Assembly (NCBI GenBank): GCA_015494165.1
Contig: WGBS01000178.1
Coordinates: 1 to 11,854 of the forward strand
DNA from: Gammaproteobacteria bacterium
Lineage (GTDB): Bacteria; Pseudomonadota; Gammaproteobacteria; S144-34
DNA: 11,854 nucleotides
Direction: 5' to 3'
Positions 1 through 6,475 of the stretch are shown here, piece after piece. The first letter of the stretch is position 1. Each line of letters starts with the position of its first letter. Both the position numbers and the translations under genes were made by a program. The notes beneath the pieces are model-generated. The model searched no databases, was not told the DNA's origin, and worked only from the letters and a program-made list of their open reading frames with translations.

Positions 1-455
1 AGCGGCCGCTGAGCGCGGCCCAGCTCTACACCCGCAGCCTCGAGCTCGCGAGCCTCGAGGCCGAGCGCGCCGCCGAGGCGCGGGCGCACGCGCGCAACCC
101 GCGCGAGCGCACCGTGCACGCGCGCACCCGCCAGCACCGCTACGCCGCCTACATGCACGCCTGGGTGGAGAAGGTCGAGCGCATCGGCAACCTGAATTAC
201 CCGGAGGAGGCGCGCCGGCGCGGGCTCTCGGGGCGGCTCACCCTGGACGTCGCGCTCAATCCGGACGGGACCGTGCGCGCCATCCGCGTGCTGCGCTCCT
301 CCGGCCACCGGGTGCTGGACGAGGCCGCGCTGCGCATCGTGCGCCTCGCCGCCCCCTTCGCGCCCTTCCCGCCCGAGATCCGCCGCGAGACCGACGTCCT
401 CCACATCGTCCGCACCTGGGAGTTCCTGAGCTCCAACCGCCTCAGCGGCCGCTGA
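1..455 (+). CDS. TonB-family energy transducer, C-terminal part (5' end outside window)
   Basis: This is the C-terminal part of a TonB-like protein. TonB proteins pass proton-motive-force energy from the inner-membrane ExbB/ExbD complex to outer-membrane partners. The frame is open from base 3 to TGA at 453-455, so the N-terminal membrane anchor and most of the linker lie upstream. The visible part starts with an Ala/Glu/Arg-rich helical linker. It then has ARTRQHRYAAYMHAW and VERIGNLNYPEEARRRGLSG, followed by a TonB C-terminal domain (LDVALNPDGTVRAIRVLRSSG, then VLDEAALRIVRLAAPFAPFP, ending TWEF). The RYAAYM...W..KVERIGNLNYP block is typical of the gammaproteobacterial TonB copy encoded next to algH. 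In P. aeruginosa that copy is TonB3, reported to be needed for normal twitching motility. This is recalled knowledge, but it fits the pilT/pilU genes further along. The ATG at 114 is internal to the domain and is unlikely to be the true start. Confidence 0.9.
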   Translation, partial: RPLSAAQLYTRSLELASLEAERAAEARAHARNPRERTVHARTRQHRYAAYMHAWVEKVERIGNLNYPEEARRRGLSGRLTLDVALNPDGTVRAIRVLRSSGHRVLDEAALRIVRLAAPFAPFPPEIRRETDVLHIVRTWEFLSSNRLSGR

Positions 456-473
456 GCGCCCGTCGGCCGGCGC

Positions 474-502
474 TTGCCGGGGGCGGTGCACGGCGGGATA
501 CT
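474..502 (+). promoter_or_regulatory. Predicted sigma70-type promoter of the algH-ruvX-pyr operon
   Basis: The -35 element TTGCCG lies at 474-479 and the -10 element GATACT at 497-502, separated by exactly 17 bp. Transcription would begin about 7 bp after the -10, at around 508-510. That is at the ATG of algH (510) itself. No Shine-Dalgarno sequence precedes that ATG, so a leaderless or nearly leaderless mRNA fits. The prediction rests on consensus match and spacing only. Confidence 0.55.
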
Positions 503-509
503 GTCGCCC

Positions 510-1079
510 ATGGACGGGGACGGCCGCGCCTGGCTCACGGGCCACTTCCTGATCGCGATGCCGCAGCTCGCGGATCCGAACTTCTTCCACACCGTCACCT
601 TCATCTGCGAGCACAACGAGGAAGGCGCCCTGGGGCTGGTGGTCAACCGCCCGAGCGAGATGCGCCTCGGCGAGATCCTCGAGCACATGGGGATCGAGGG
701 GGCCGAGCCCGCCGCGCGCGAGGTGCCGGTCTACGTCGGCGGGCCGGTGCAGCGCGAGCGCGGCTTCGTGCTGCACGAGCCGGTGGGCGCCTGGGCCTCC
801 ACCCTGCAGGTGAGCGAGCGCGTGGGCATCACGACCTCGCGCGACATCCTCGAGGCCATCGCCCGCGGCGCGGGGCCCGAGCGCTATCTGGTGGCGCTCG
901 GCTACGCCGGCTGGGGGCCGGGGCAGCTCGAGCAGGAGATGGCCGACAACGCCTGGCTCAGCGGGCCGGCCGACATGCGCATCGTCTTCGAGGTGCCGGA
1001 CGAGGCCAAGTGGGAGGCGGCCGCGCGCCACCTGGGGATCGACCTCGGGCGCCTGTCGGGCGAGGCCGGCCACGCCTGA
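510..1079 (+). CDS. algH: YqgE/AlgH family protein (DUF179)
   Basis: The protein has 189 residues, close to the roughly 187 of E. coli YqgE. It is a conserved small protein of unsettled biochemical role, named for an early link to alginate regulation in Pseudomonas. Family signatures are clear: LTGHFLIAMPQLADPNFFHT near the N terminus, then FICEHNEEGALGLVVNRP, VYVGGPVQRERGFVLHE, ARYLVALGYAGWGPGQLEQE-like text (here ERYLVALGYAGWGPGQLE) and a C-terminal NAWL. The ATG at 510 is chosen over the in-frame TTG at 474. The family begins just before the LTGHFL motif, and the TTG overlaps the predicted -35 element. No ribosome binding site is visible before 510. The gene is first in an operon with ruvX (1-bp gap), and this algH-ruvX pairing is widely conserved. 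Confidence 0.95.
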   Translation: MDGDGRAWLTGHFLIAMPQLADPNFFHTVTFICEHNEEGALGLVVNRPSEMRLGEILEHMGIEGAEPAAREVPVYVGGPVQRERGFVLHEPVGAWASTLQVSERVGITTSRDILEAIARGAGPERYLVALGYAGWGPGQLEQEMADNAWLSGPADMRIVFEVPDEAKWEAAARHLGIDLGRLSGEAGHA

Positions 1080-1080
1080 G

Positions 1081-1533
1081 ATGCCGGCCCGCCCGCGGAC
1101 GGCCCTCGGCTTCGACTACGGGCTGAGGCGCATCGGCGTGGCGGTGGGCGAGACGCTCACGGGCACGGCGCGGCCGCTGGCGGTGCTGGAGGGTGCGCGC
1201 GGGCCGGACTGGGCCGGCATCGACCGTCTGGTCGAGGAATGGGGCCCCGATGCGCTGGTGGTCGGCATCCCGTACAATCTCGACGGCTCGCCGCACGCGC
1301 TCACCCGCGCCGCCGAACGCTTCGCCCGCCGCCTGGCGGCGCGCTATCGGCTGCCGGTGCACCGCATCGACGAGCGCCTGAGCACGGCCGCGGCGCGCGG
1401 CCTCATCCGGGACGCGCGCGCCGCGGGCCGGCTCGCGCGCCGCGCGCGCCGCGGCGAGCGCGACCGCGTCGCGGCCCAGGTCGTTCTCCAGGCGTGGCTG
1501 GAGGAGGCCGCGCGCCAGGGGGATCCGGCATGA
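1081..1533 (+). CDS. ruvX: RuvX/YqgF family RNase H-fold protein (putative Holliday junction resolvase / 16S rRNA maturation factor)
   Basis: The 150-residue protein has an RNase H-like fold. YqgF in E. coli is linked to 16S rRNA 5'-end processing, and homologues have been described as Holliday junction resolvases. The expected acidic sites are present: GFDYGLRRIGVAVG (Asp12 with the following Gly), the VVGIPYNLDGS strand-turn segment, HRIDERLST with the conserved Glu, and a C-terminal RDRVAAQVVLQAWLEE carrying the last Asp and Ala-Ala. It starts at ATG 1081, one base after the algH stop region. Its stop overlaps the pyrR start as ATGA (1530-1533), so translational coupling is likely. An Arg-rich insert (AAGRLARRARRGERD) precedes the last motif. 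Confidence 0.93.
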   Translation: MPARPRTALGFDYGLRRIGVAVGETLTGTARPLAVLEGARGPDWAGIDRLVEEWGPDALVVGIPYNLDGSPHALTRAAERFARRLAARYRLPVHRIDERLSTAAARGLIRDARAAGRLARRARRGERDRVAAQVVLQAWLEEAARQGDPA

Positions 1534-2048
1534 GCCGCAGGCTGGACATCGACATCGACGCCGTGCTCGCCGGGATGGCCGAGGCGCTGCGCGCGCGTCT
1601 GGCCGAAGGCGGCGTCGCCGACCCCGCCATGATCGGCATCCACACCGGCGGCGTGTGGGTGGCCGAGCGCCTGCACCGCCTGCTCGGCATCTCCGAGCCG
1701 CTCGGCACGCTCGACATCTCCTTCTACCGCGACGACTTCACGCGCGTCGGCATGAACCCCCAGGTGCGGCCCTCGCACATCCCCTTCAACGTCGACGACC
1801 GCCACATCGTGCTGGTCGACGACGTGCTGCACACGGGGCGCACCATCCGCGCCGCCCTCAACGAGATCTTCGACTACGGACGCCCGGCCTCGGTGACGCT
1901 GGCGGTGCTGATCGAGCGACCGGGGCGCGAGCTGCCCATCGAGGCGCAGGTGGTGGGCCGCCACCTCGAGCTCGCGCCGAACGAGTACGTGGAGCTCGGC
2001 GGCCCCGAGCCCCTCGAGCTGCGGGTGGTGAAGAAGCGCGCGAGATGA
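1530..2048 (+). CDS. pyrR: PyrR, bifunctional pyr operon regulator / uracil phosphoribosyltransferase
   Basis: The 172-residue protein has a type I phosphoribosyltransferase fold. In Bacillus, PyrR senses UMP/PRPP and attenuates pyr mRNA by binding an RNA hairpin. Many homologues also make UMP from uracil and PRPP. The PRPP loop IVLVDDVLHTGRTIRAAL lies at about residues 93-110. The N-terminal IGIHTGGVWVAERL and the LDISFYRDDF segment (residues 61-70) are also family hallmarks. The ATG at 1530 is chosen because it overlaps the ruvX stop and gives the normal family length; a longer upstream frame is a shadow of ruvX. It overlaps pyrB by ATGA at 2045-2048. No attenuator-like leader can exist between these overlapping genes. 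RNA control by this PyrR would need a target inside coding sequence, or elsewhere in the genome. Confidence 0.95.
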   Translation: MSRRLDIDIDAVLAGMAEALRARLAEGGVADPAMIGIHTGGVWVAERLHRLLGISEPLGTLDISFYRDDFTRVGMNPQVRPSHIPFNVDDRHIVLVDDVLHTGRTIRAALNEIFDYGRPASVTLAVLIERPGRELPIEAQVVGRHLELAPNEYVELGGPEPLELRVVKKRAR

Positions 2049-3016
2049 GCGGCGCCTCGCTGCAGGTCGACGAGCGCGGCAGGCTGCGCCACTTCCTGAC
2101 CGTCGAGGGCCTCGGGCGCGAGCTCCTCACCGAGATCCTCGACACCGCCGAGTCCTTCGCCGGCGTCACCGAGCAGACGGTGAAGAAGGTGCCGCTGCTG
2201 CGCGGCAAGACCATCGTCAACCTCTTCTTCGAGGCGAGCACGCGCACGCGCACCACCTTCGAGCTCGCCGCCAAGCGCCTCTCGGCCGACGTCCTCAACA
2301 TCAACGTCTCCGCCTCCGCCACCACCAAGGGCGAGACCCTGCTCGACACCCTGCGCAACCTGGAGGCCATGCACGTGGACATGTTCGTGGTGCGCCACGC
2401 CGACAGCGGCGCGGCCCACTTCATCGCCCGCCACGTGCGCCCCCACGTGAGCGTGGTCAACGCCGGCGACGGCCGCCACGCGCATCCGACGCAGGCCCTG
2501 CTCGACGCCTTCACCATCCGCCGCCGCAAGGGACGCTTCGAGGACCTGGTGGTGGCCATCGTCGGCGACATCCTGCATTCGCGCGTGGCGCGCTCGCAGA
2601 TCCACGCGCTCAACACGCTCGGCACCGGAGAGGTGCGCGTGGTGGCGCCGCGCACCCTGCTCCCGGCGCACGTCGAGGACCTCGGCGTGCACGTCTTCCA
2701 CCGCATGGAGGACGGCCTGCGCGAGGCCGACGTCGTCATCATGCTGCGCCTGCAGAAGGAGCGCATGCGCGGCGCGCACCTGCCGAGCGAGCACGAGTAC
2801 TTCCGCCTCTACGGCCTCACGGAGGAGCGCCTGGGGCTGGCGCGCCCGGACGCCATCGTCATGCATCCGGGCCCCATCAACCGCGGCATCGAGCTCGAGT
2901 CGCGCGTCGCCGACGGCCCGCGCTCGGTGATCCTGGAGCAGGTCGAGCACGGCATCGCCGTGCGCATGGCCATCATGTCCATGACCATGCGCACGGCGCA
3001 GGGCGGGGCGGCGTGA
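2045..3016 (+). CDS. pyrB: Aspartate carbamoyltransferase catalytic subunit
   Basis: The enzyme condenses carbamoyl phosphate with aspartate to N-carbamoyl-aspartate, the committed step of pyrimidine synthesis. All key motifs are present in the 323 residues: the carbamoyl-phosphate loop STRTR (65-69), the mobile loop Lys in SASATTKGE (Lys95), HPTQALLD (147-154), MLRLQKER in the aspartate domain (about 233-240) and HPGPINRG (274-281). The start at ATG 2045 overlaps the pyrR stop. The 3' end overlaps pyrC' as GTGA (3013-3016). No pyrI regulatory subunit is adjacent. With an inactive PyrC' next door, this should be a class A ATCase, a dodecamer of six PyrB and six PyrC', as known in Pseudomonas. 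Catalytic competence is read from motifs; the quaternary structure is inferred from gene context. Confidence 0.97.
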   Translation: MSGASLQVDERGRLRHFLTVEGLGRELLTEILDTAESFAGVTEQTVKKVPLLRGKTIVNLFFEASTRTRTTFELAAKRLSADVLNINVSASATTKGETLLDTLRNLEAMHVDMFVVRHADSGAAHFIARHVRPHVSVVNAGDGRHAHPTQALLDAFTIRRRKGRFEDLVVAIVGDILHSRVARSQIHALNTLGTGEVRVVAPRTLLPAHVEDLGVHVFHRMEDGLREADVVIMLRLQKERMRGAHLPSEHEYFRLYGLTEERLGLARPDAIVMHPGPINRGIELESRVADGPRSVILEQVEHGIAVRMAIMSMTMRTAQGGAA

Positions 3017-4305
3017 GCGCGGGCGGCGAGCGCATCCTGATCCGCGGCGGGCGCATCGTCGACCCGGCCTCGGGCTTCGACGAGAGGGGCGACCTCGCCA
3101 TCGCCGACGGGCGCGTCGCCGGCGTCGTGCGTGCCCCCGAGGGCTTCGCCCCCGACCGGGTGCTGGAGGCCGCGGGGCTGGTGGTGTGCCCGGGGCTGGT
3201 GGACCTCGCCGCGCGCCTGCGCGAGCCGGGCCACGAGCACAAGGGCACCGTGGCGAGCGAGACGCGCGCGGCGGCCGCCGGCGGCGTCACCACCCTGTGC
3301 TGCCCGCCCGACACCGACCCGGTCATCGACACGCCCGCCGTGGTGGAGCTGGTGCGGCGCCTCGCGCGGGGGGCGGGCCACGCGCGCGTGGTCTGCCTGG
3401 GGGCGCTCACGCGCGGGCTCGACGGCGAGCGCCTGAGCGAGATGGCCGCGCTCGCCGAGGCCGGCTGCGTCGGCGTGGGCAACGGGCGCCGGCCGGTGCC
3501 GAACACCCTCGTGCTGCGCCGCGCCATGGAGTACGCGGCCACCTTCGGCCTCACGGTGCACATCCACCCCATGGACGCGTGGCTGCGCGACGGCGGCTGC
3601 GCCCACGAGGGCGCGGTGGCCGCCCGCCTCGGCCTGCCGGGCATCCCGGAGGCGGCGGAGACGGCCGAAGTGGCGCGCTGCCTCGCGCTCGTGGAGCAGA
3701 CCGGCGTGCGCGCCCACTTCGGGCGCGTCTCCACCGCGCGCGCCGTGCGCATGATCGCGCGGGCGCGCTACGACGGGCTTCCTGTGACGGCCGACGTCGC
3801 CGCGGCGCACCTGCACCTCACCGAGGCCGACCTCGCGGGCTTCAACGCCGAGGCCCACCTCGAGCCGCCGCTGCGCACCGAGCGCGACCGCGAGGGGCTG
3901 CGCGAGGGGCTCGCGCGCGGCGTCCTCGCCGCGGTGTGCTCGGACCACGAGCCGCACGAGCCGGACGCCAAGCTCGCGCCCTTCCCCTCCACCGAGGTGG
4001 GCGCCTCCGGCCTCGAGACCCTCCTGCCGCTGGTGCTGCGCCTGGTGGACGAGGGCGTGCTCACCCTGCCCCAGGCCATCGAGCGCCTGACCGCCGGGCC
4101 CGCCGCCGTGCTCGGCCTCGAGGCCGGCACCCTGGCCGAGGGGGCGCGCGCCGACGTCTGCGTCTTCGACCCCGCCGCCGAGTGGCGCCTGGACCCCGAG
4201 CGCATGGTGAGCGCCGGGCGCAACACCCCCTTCGCGGGCTGGACCCTCAAGGGGCGCGTGCGCTGGACGCTGCTCGAGGGGCGCGTGGTGTGGGAGGCGG
4301 ACTGA
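3013..4305 (+). CDS. pyrC': PyrC', catalytically degenerate dihydroorotase-like subunit of aspartate transcarbamoylase
   Basis: The 430-residue protein is clearly of the type I dihydroorotase/amidohydrolase family, but several metal ligands are missing. The canonical D-x-H-x-H after the first beta strand reads GLVDLAARLREPG here, so the two His are Ala66 and Arg68. The loop expected to supply the ligand Asp reads VGVGNGRRP (153-161) with no Asp. The His before V-S-T is Arg238 (HFGRVST). His185 (HPMD) and Asp311 (SDHEPH) are kept. The ETRAAAAGGVTTLCCPPDTDPVIDT segment (83-107) matches the PyrC' type. In Pseudomonas putida such an inactive PyrC' is needed to assemble active ATCase. The GTG start at 3013 overlaps the pyrB stop, so stoichiometric coupled translation is plausible. 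An active dihydroorotase must be encoded elsewhere. Confidence 0.93.
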   Translation: MSAGGERILIRGGRIVDPASGFDERGDLAIADGRVAGVVRAPEGFAPDRVLEAAGLVVCPGLVDLAARLREPGHEHKGTVASETRAAAAGGVTTLCCPPDTDPVIDTPAVVELVRRLARGAGHARVVCLGALTRGLDGERLSEMAALAEAGCVGVGNGRRPVPNTLVLRRAMEYAATFGLTVHIHPMDAWLRDGGCAHEGAVAARLGLPGIPEAAETAEVARCLALVEQTGVRAHFGRVSTARAVRMIARARYDGLPVTADVAAAHLHLTEADLAGFNAEAHLEPPLRTERDREGLREGLARGVLAAVCSDHEPHEPDAKLAPFPSTEVGASGLETLLPLVLRLVDEGVLTLPQAIERLTAGPAAVLGLEAGTLAEGARADVCVFDPAAEWRLDPERMVSAGRNTPFAGWTLKGRVRWTLLEGRVVWEAD

Positions 4306-4315
4306 GGGTCCCGCG

Positions 4316-5194
4316 GTGGGCGGCGCGACGGCGACCATCGCCCTCGAGGACGCCGAGGTGCTCGAGCACGAGGCCTGGCCCGAGGGCCAGCACCGCCTCG
4401 TGCTGCGCGCGCCGCGCTGCGCCGCCCGCGCCGTGCCCGGGCAGTTCGTGCACCTGCGCTGCGACCCGATGCTTCCCATGCGGCGCCCGCTCTCGCTCAT
4501 GGGCGCCGACCCGGCCGCGGGCACCGTGGAGCTGCTCTACAAGGTCGTGGGGCTCGGCACGGCGCGCCTCGCCGCGCGCCGCCCGGGCGAGCGCCTGAGC
4601 CTGCTCGGGCCCATCGGCCGGCCCTTCGCACCGGTGCCCGAGCGCCCGCGCGTGCTGCTGCTCGGCGGCGGCGTCGGCATCCCGCCCGTGCTCTTCCTCG
4701 CCGAGCGCCTGGCCGCGCAGGGGCCGCCGTGGCGCCCCGTGGCCCTCCTCGGCTCGGAGGCCCCCTTCCCCTTCGCGCTCGCCGAGGCGCGCGAGCCGCT
4801 CCCGGGCGCGCCGCCCGCGGCGACGGCGACCCTCGCCCGCCTCGAGCGCGCCGGCGTGCCCGCGCGGCTCGCCAGCCTGCGCGGCCACCCGGGCTGCCAC
4901 CGCGGCTACGTCACGGAGCTCGCCGAGGCCTGGCTGGAGACGCTCGCCCCGGCCGAGCGCGGGCGGGTGCTGGTGTGCGCCTGCGGGCCGCACCCCATGC
5001 TCGCCGCGGTCGCGCGGCTCGCCGCGCGCCACGGCCTGCCCTGCCAAGTGGCGCTCGAGGAGCACATGGCCTGCGGGGTCGGGGGCTGCGCCGGCTGCAC
5101 GGTGCCCGTGCGCGCCGGCGACGGCGCGCTCGCCATGCGCCGCGTGTGCGTGGACGGGCCCGTCTTCGACGCCGCCGAGGTCGTCTGGCGGTAG
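4316..5194 (+). CDS. pyrK: PyrK-type dihydroorotate dehydrogenase electron transfer subunit (FAD / 2Fe-2S)
   Basis: The 292-residue flavoprotein is built like PyrK. A ferredoxin-reductase-type FAD domain has PGQFVHLRC and RRPLSLMG (flavin contact). The nucleotide-binding half has LLLGGGVGIPPVLFLAERL and VCACGPHPML. The C-terminal 2Fe-2S cluster motif places Cys at 253, 258, 261 and 278 (ACGVGGCAGC...RVCVDGPVF), the usual PyrK arrangement. PyrK carries electrons from class 1B dihydroorotate dehydrogenase to NAD+. It starts at GTG 4316, 10 bp after pyrC', with only a weak GAGG-like ribosome site at the pyrC' stop. It is the last gene of the pyr run. No pyrD is in the window, and most gammaproteobacteria use the quinone-linked class 2 enzyme, so its partner is uncertain. 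A related ferredoxin-reductase-like role is possible, but the CVDGPVF ending favours PyrK. Confidence 0.9.
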   Translation: MGGATATIALEDAEVLEHEAWPEGQHRLVLRAPRCAARAVPGQFVHLRCDPMLPMRRPLSLMGADPAAGTVELLYKVVGLGTARLAARRPGERLSLLGPIGRPFAPVPERPRVLLLGGGVGIPPVLFLAERLAAQGPPWRPVALLGSEAPFPFALAEAREPLPGAPPAATATLARLERAGVPARLASLRGHPGCHRGYVTELAEAWLETLAPAERGRVLVCACGPHPMLAAVARLAARHGLPCQVALEEHMACGVGGCAGCTVPVRAGDGALAMRRVCVDGPVFDAAEVVWR

Positions 5195-5195
5195 G

Positions 5196-5305
5196 GGTTC
5201 ACGGTGGACGGCGAACGGCGGACGGACCCCCTTCCCCGGCGTGTCCCGGACAGCCCCACCCGGGGCTTCCCCGGACCGTCTACCGTAAACCGTCCACCGT
5301 AAACC
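5196..5305. repeat. Imperfect 30-bp inverted repeat made of 14-bp units, in the pyrK/pilU convergent gap
   Basis: The left arm 5196-5225 and right arm 5276-5305 are reverse complements at 24 of 30 positions. Each arm is itself a tandem pair of 14-mers. On the right, GTCTACCGTAAACC and GTCCACCGTAAACC (5278-5305) differ at one base. On the left, 5201-5214 and 5215-5228 share 10 of 14. The 50-bp spacer holds a separate small hairpin. The repeat starts right after the pyrK stop and ends 9 bp before the pilU stop, so it separates two convergent genes. It looks like a short intergenic repeat element of the kind dispersed in some gammaproteobacteria. It could act as a bidirectional transcription stop or mRNA 3'-end stabiliser. 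Neither role can be shown from one copy. Confidence 0.7.
5252..5267. terminator. Small GC hairpin between the repeat arms, possible terminator
   Basis: AGCCCC and GGGGCT form a perfect 6-bp stem around the loop ACCC. It sits midway in the gap between the converging pyrK and pilU genes. There is no T tract on either strand (TTCCCC follows on the plus strand), so a classical intrinsic terminator is not supported. Termination here would need the surrounding larger inverted repeat or Rho. Confidence 0.3.
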
Positions 5306-5313
5306 TTCCGCCT

Positions 5314-6441
5314 TCAGCGATCGGGGTCGACCAGGCTCAGCCCCTCGGCCGCCTGCGCCAGGCTCTCGGGGTCGCGCTTGCCCAGCTTGATCATGAGGCG
5401 CACCTCGTTGGCCGAGTCGGCGTAGTGGATGGCGTCCTCGTAGGTGATCTCGCCCGCCTGGTAGAGCTCGAACAGGGCCTGGTCGAAGGTCTTCATGCCC
5501 TGCTGCGTCGAGCGCTTCATGAGGTCCTTGAGCTTGTGGATCTCGCCCTTGCGGATGAGGTCGGCGGCGAGCGGGGTGTTGATGAGCACCTCCACCGCCA
5601 CGCGCCGGCCCTTGCCGTCCGGCGTGGGGATGAGCTGCTGGGCGACGATGGCGCGCAGGTTGAGCGAGAGGTCCATGAGGAGCTGGTCGCGCCGGTCCTC
5701 TGGGAAGAAGTTGATGATGCGGTCCAGGGCCTGGTTGGCGTTGTTGGCGTGCAGCGTCGACAGGCACAGGTGCCCGGTCTCGGCGAACTGGATCGCGTAG
5801 TCCATGGTCTCGCGCGAGCGGATCTCGCCGATGAGGATCACGTCCGGCGCCTGGCGCAGGGTGTTCTTGAGGGCCACCTCGTAGGACTCGGTGTCGATGC
5901 CGACCTCGCGCTGGGTGACGATGCAGCCAGCGTGCTGGTGCACGAACTCGATGGGGTCCTCGATGGTGACGATGTGGCCGTTGCTGTTCTGGTTGCGGTA
6001 GCCGATCATGGCCGCGAGCGAGGTCGACTTGCCGGTGCCGGTGGCGCCGACGAAGATCACCAGCCCGCGCTTGGTCATCGCCAGGTTCTTGAGCACCGGC
6101 GGCAGGTGCAGCTCCTCGATGGTGGGGATGCGCGTCTCGATGCGGCGCAGCACCATGCCCGCGTAGTTGCGCTGCACGAAGGCGCTGACGCGAAAGCGCC
6201 CGATGCCGGAGGCGCTGATCGCGAAGTTGCACTCGTTCGTCTCCTCGAACTCGCGCCGCTGCTTCTCGTTCATGATGCCGAGCACGGTCTCGCGCGCCTG
6301 GTCGGGCGTGAGCGCCGTCTCCGAGACCGGCTGGATGCGCCCGTGCACCTTGAGGCTCGGGGGCATGCCGGCCGTGATGAACAGGTCCGAGGCGCGCTTG
6401 TGCACCATGAGCTTGAGGAGCGCGTTCATGTCGATCGCCAT
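5314..6441 (-). CDS. pilU: PilU, type IV pilus retraction-associated ATPase
   Basis: The 375-residue protein is a PilT-type secretion ATPase of the PilU branch. It acts at the inner-membrane base of the type IV pilus, helping PilT depolymerise pilin during twitching. Motifs in order are: N-terminal MVHKRASDLFITAGMPPSLKVHG, Walker A GATGTGKST (132-140), Asp box VTIEDPIEFVH (158-168), Walker B VILIGEIRS (201-209) and His box GHLCLSTLHANN (223-234). The stretch ECNFAISASGIGRFRVSAF and the C-terminal SANEVRLMIKLG match PilU rather than PilT. The start is the ATG at 6441, preceded by a strong GAGGAGG ribosome site. An in-frame start 30 bp further upstream would leave that site inside the gene. It follows pilT by 34 bp and is almost surely co-transcribed with it. 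Confidence 0.96.
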   Translation of the reverse strand: MAIDMNALLKLMVHKRASDLFITAGMPPSLKVHGRIQPVSETALTPDQARETVLGIMNEKQRREFEETNECNFAISASGIGRFRVSAFVQRNYAGMVLRRIETRIPTIEELHLPPVLKNLAMTKRGLVIFVGATGTGKSTSLAAMIGYRNQNSNGHIVTIEDPIEFVHQHAGCIVTQREVGIDTESYEVALKNTLRQAPDVILIGEIRSRETMDYAIQFAETGHLCLSTLHANNANQALDRIINFFPEDRRDQLLMDLSLNLRAIVAQQLIPTPDGKGRRVAVEVLINTPLAADLIRKGEIHKLKDLMKRSTQQGMKTFDQALFELYQAGEITYEDAIHYADSANEVRLMIKLGKRDPESLAQAAEGLSLVDPDR

Positions 6442-6475
6442 GGCTCGTTCCTCCTCGCCTGCGCGGCGCACGCGC

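Noticed and set aside
1..16. Exact 16-bp direct repeat AGCGGCCGCTGAGCGC, also at 444-459, flanking the TonB fragment
   Set aside because: It is made of frequent GC-rich words (GCGGCCGC plus CTGAGCGC), the copies are in different reading frames, and no mobile element or junction signal is nearby; chance is the simplest explanation.
2809..4524. Long minus-strand open frame (571 codons) opposite pyrC'
   Set aside because: It has low-complexity Ala/Gly/Arg/His-rich translation with no recognisable domain and lies fully antisense to well-supported genes; stops are rare by chance at this GC content.
5195..5313. CRISPR-like array suggested by the repeated GTAAACC units
   Set aside because: There are only two tandem 14-mers per arm with no spacers between them and opposite orientation of the arms; no cas genes are nearby.
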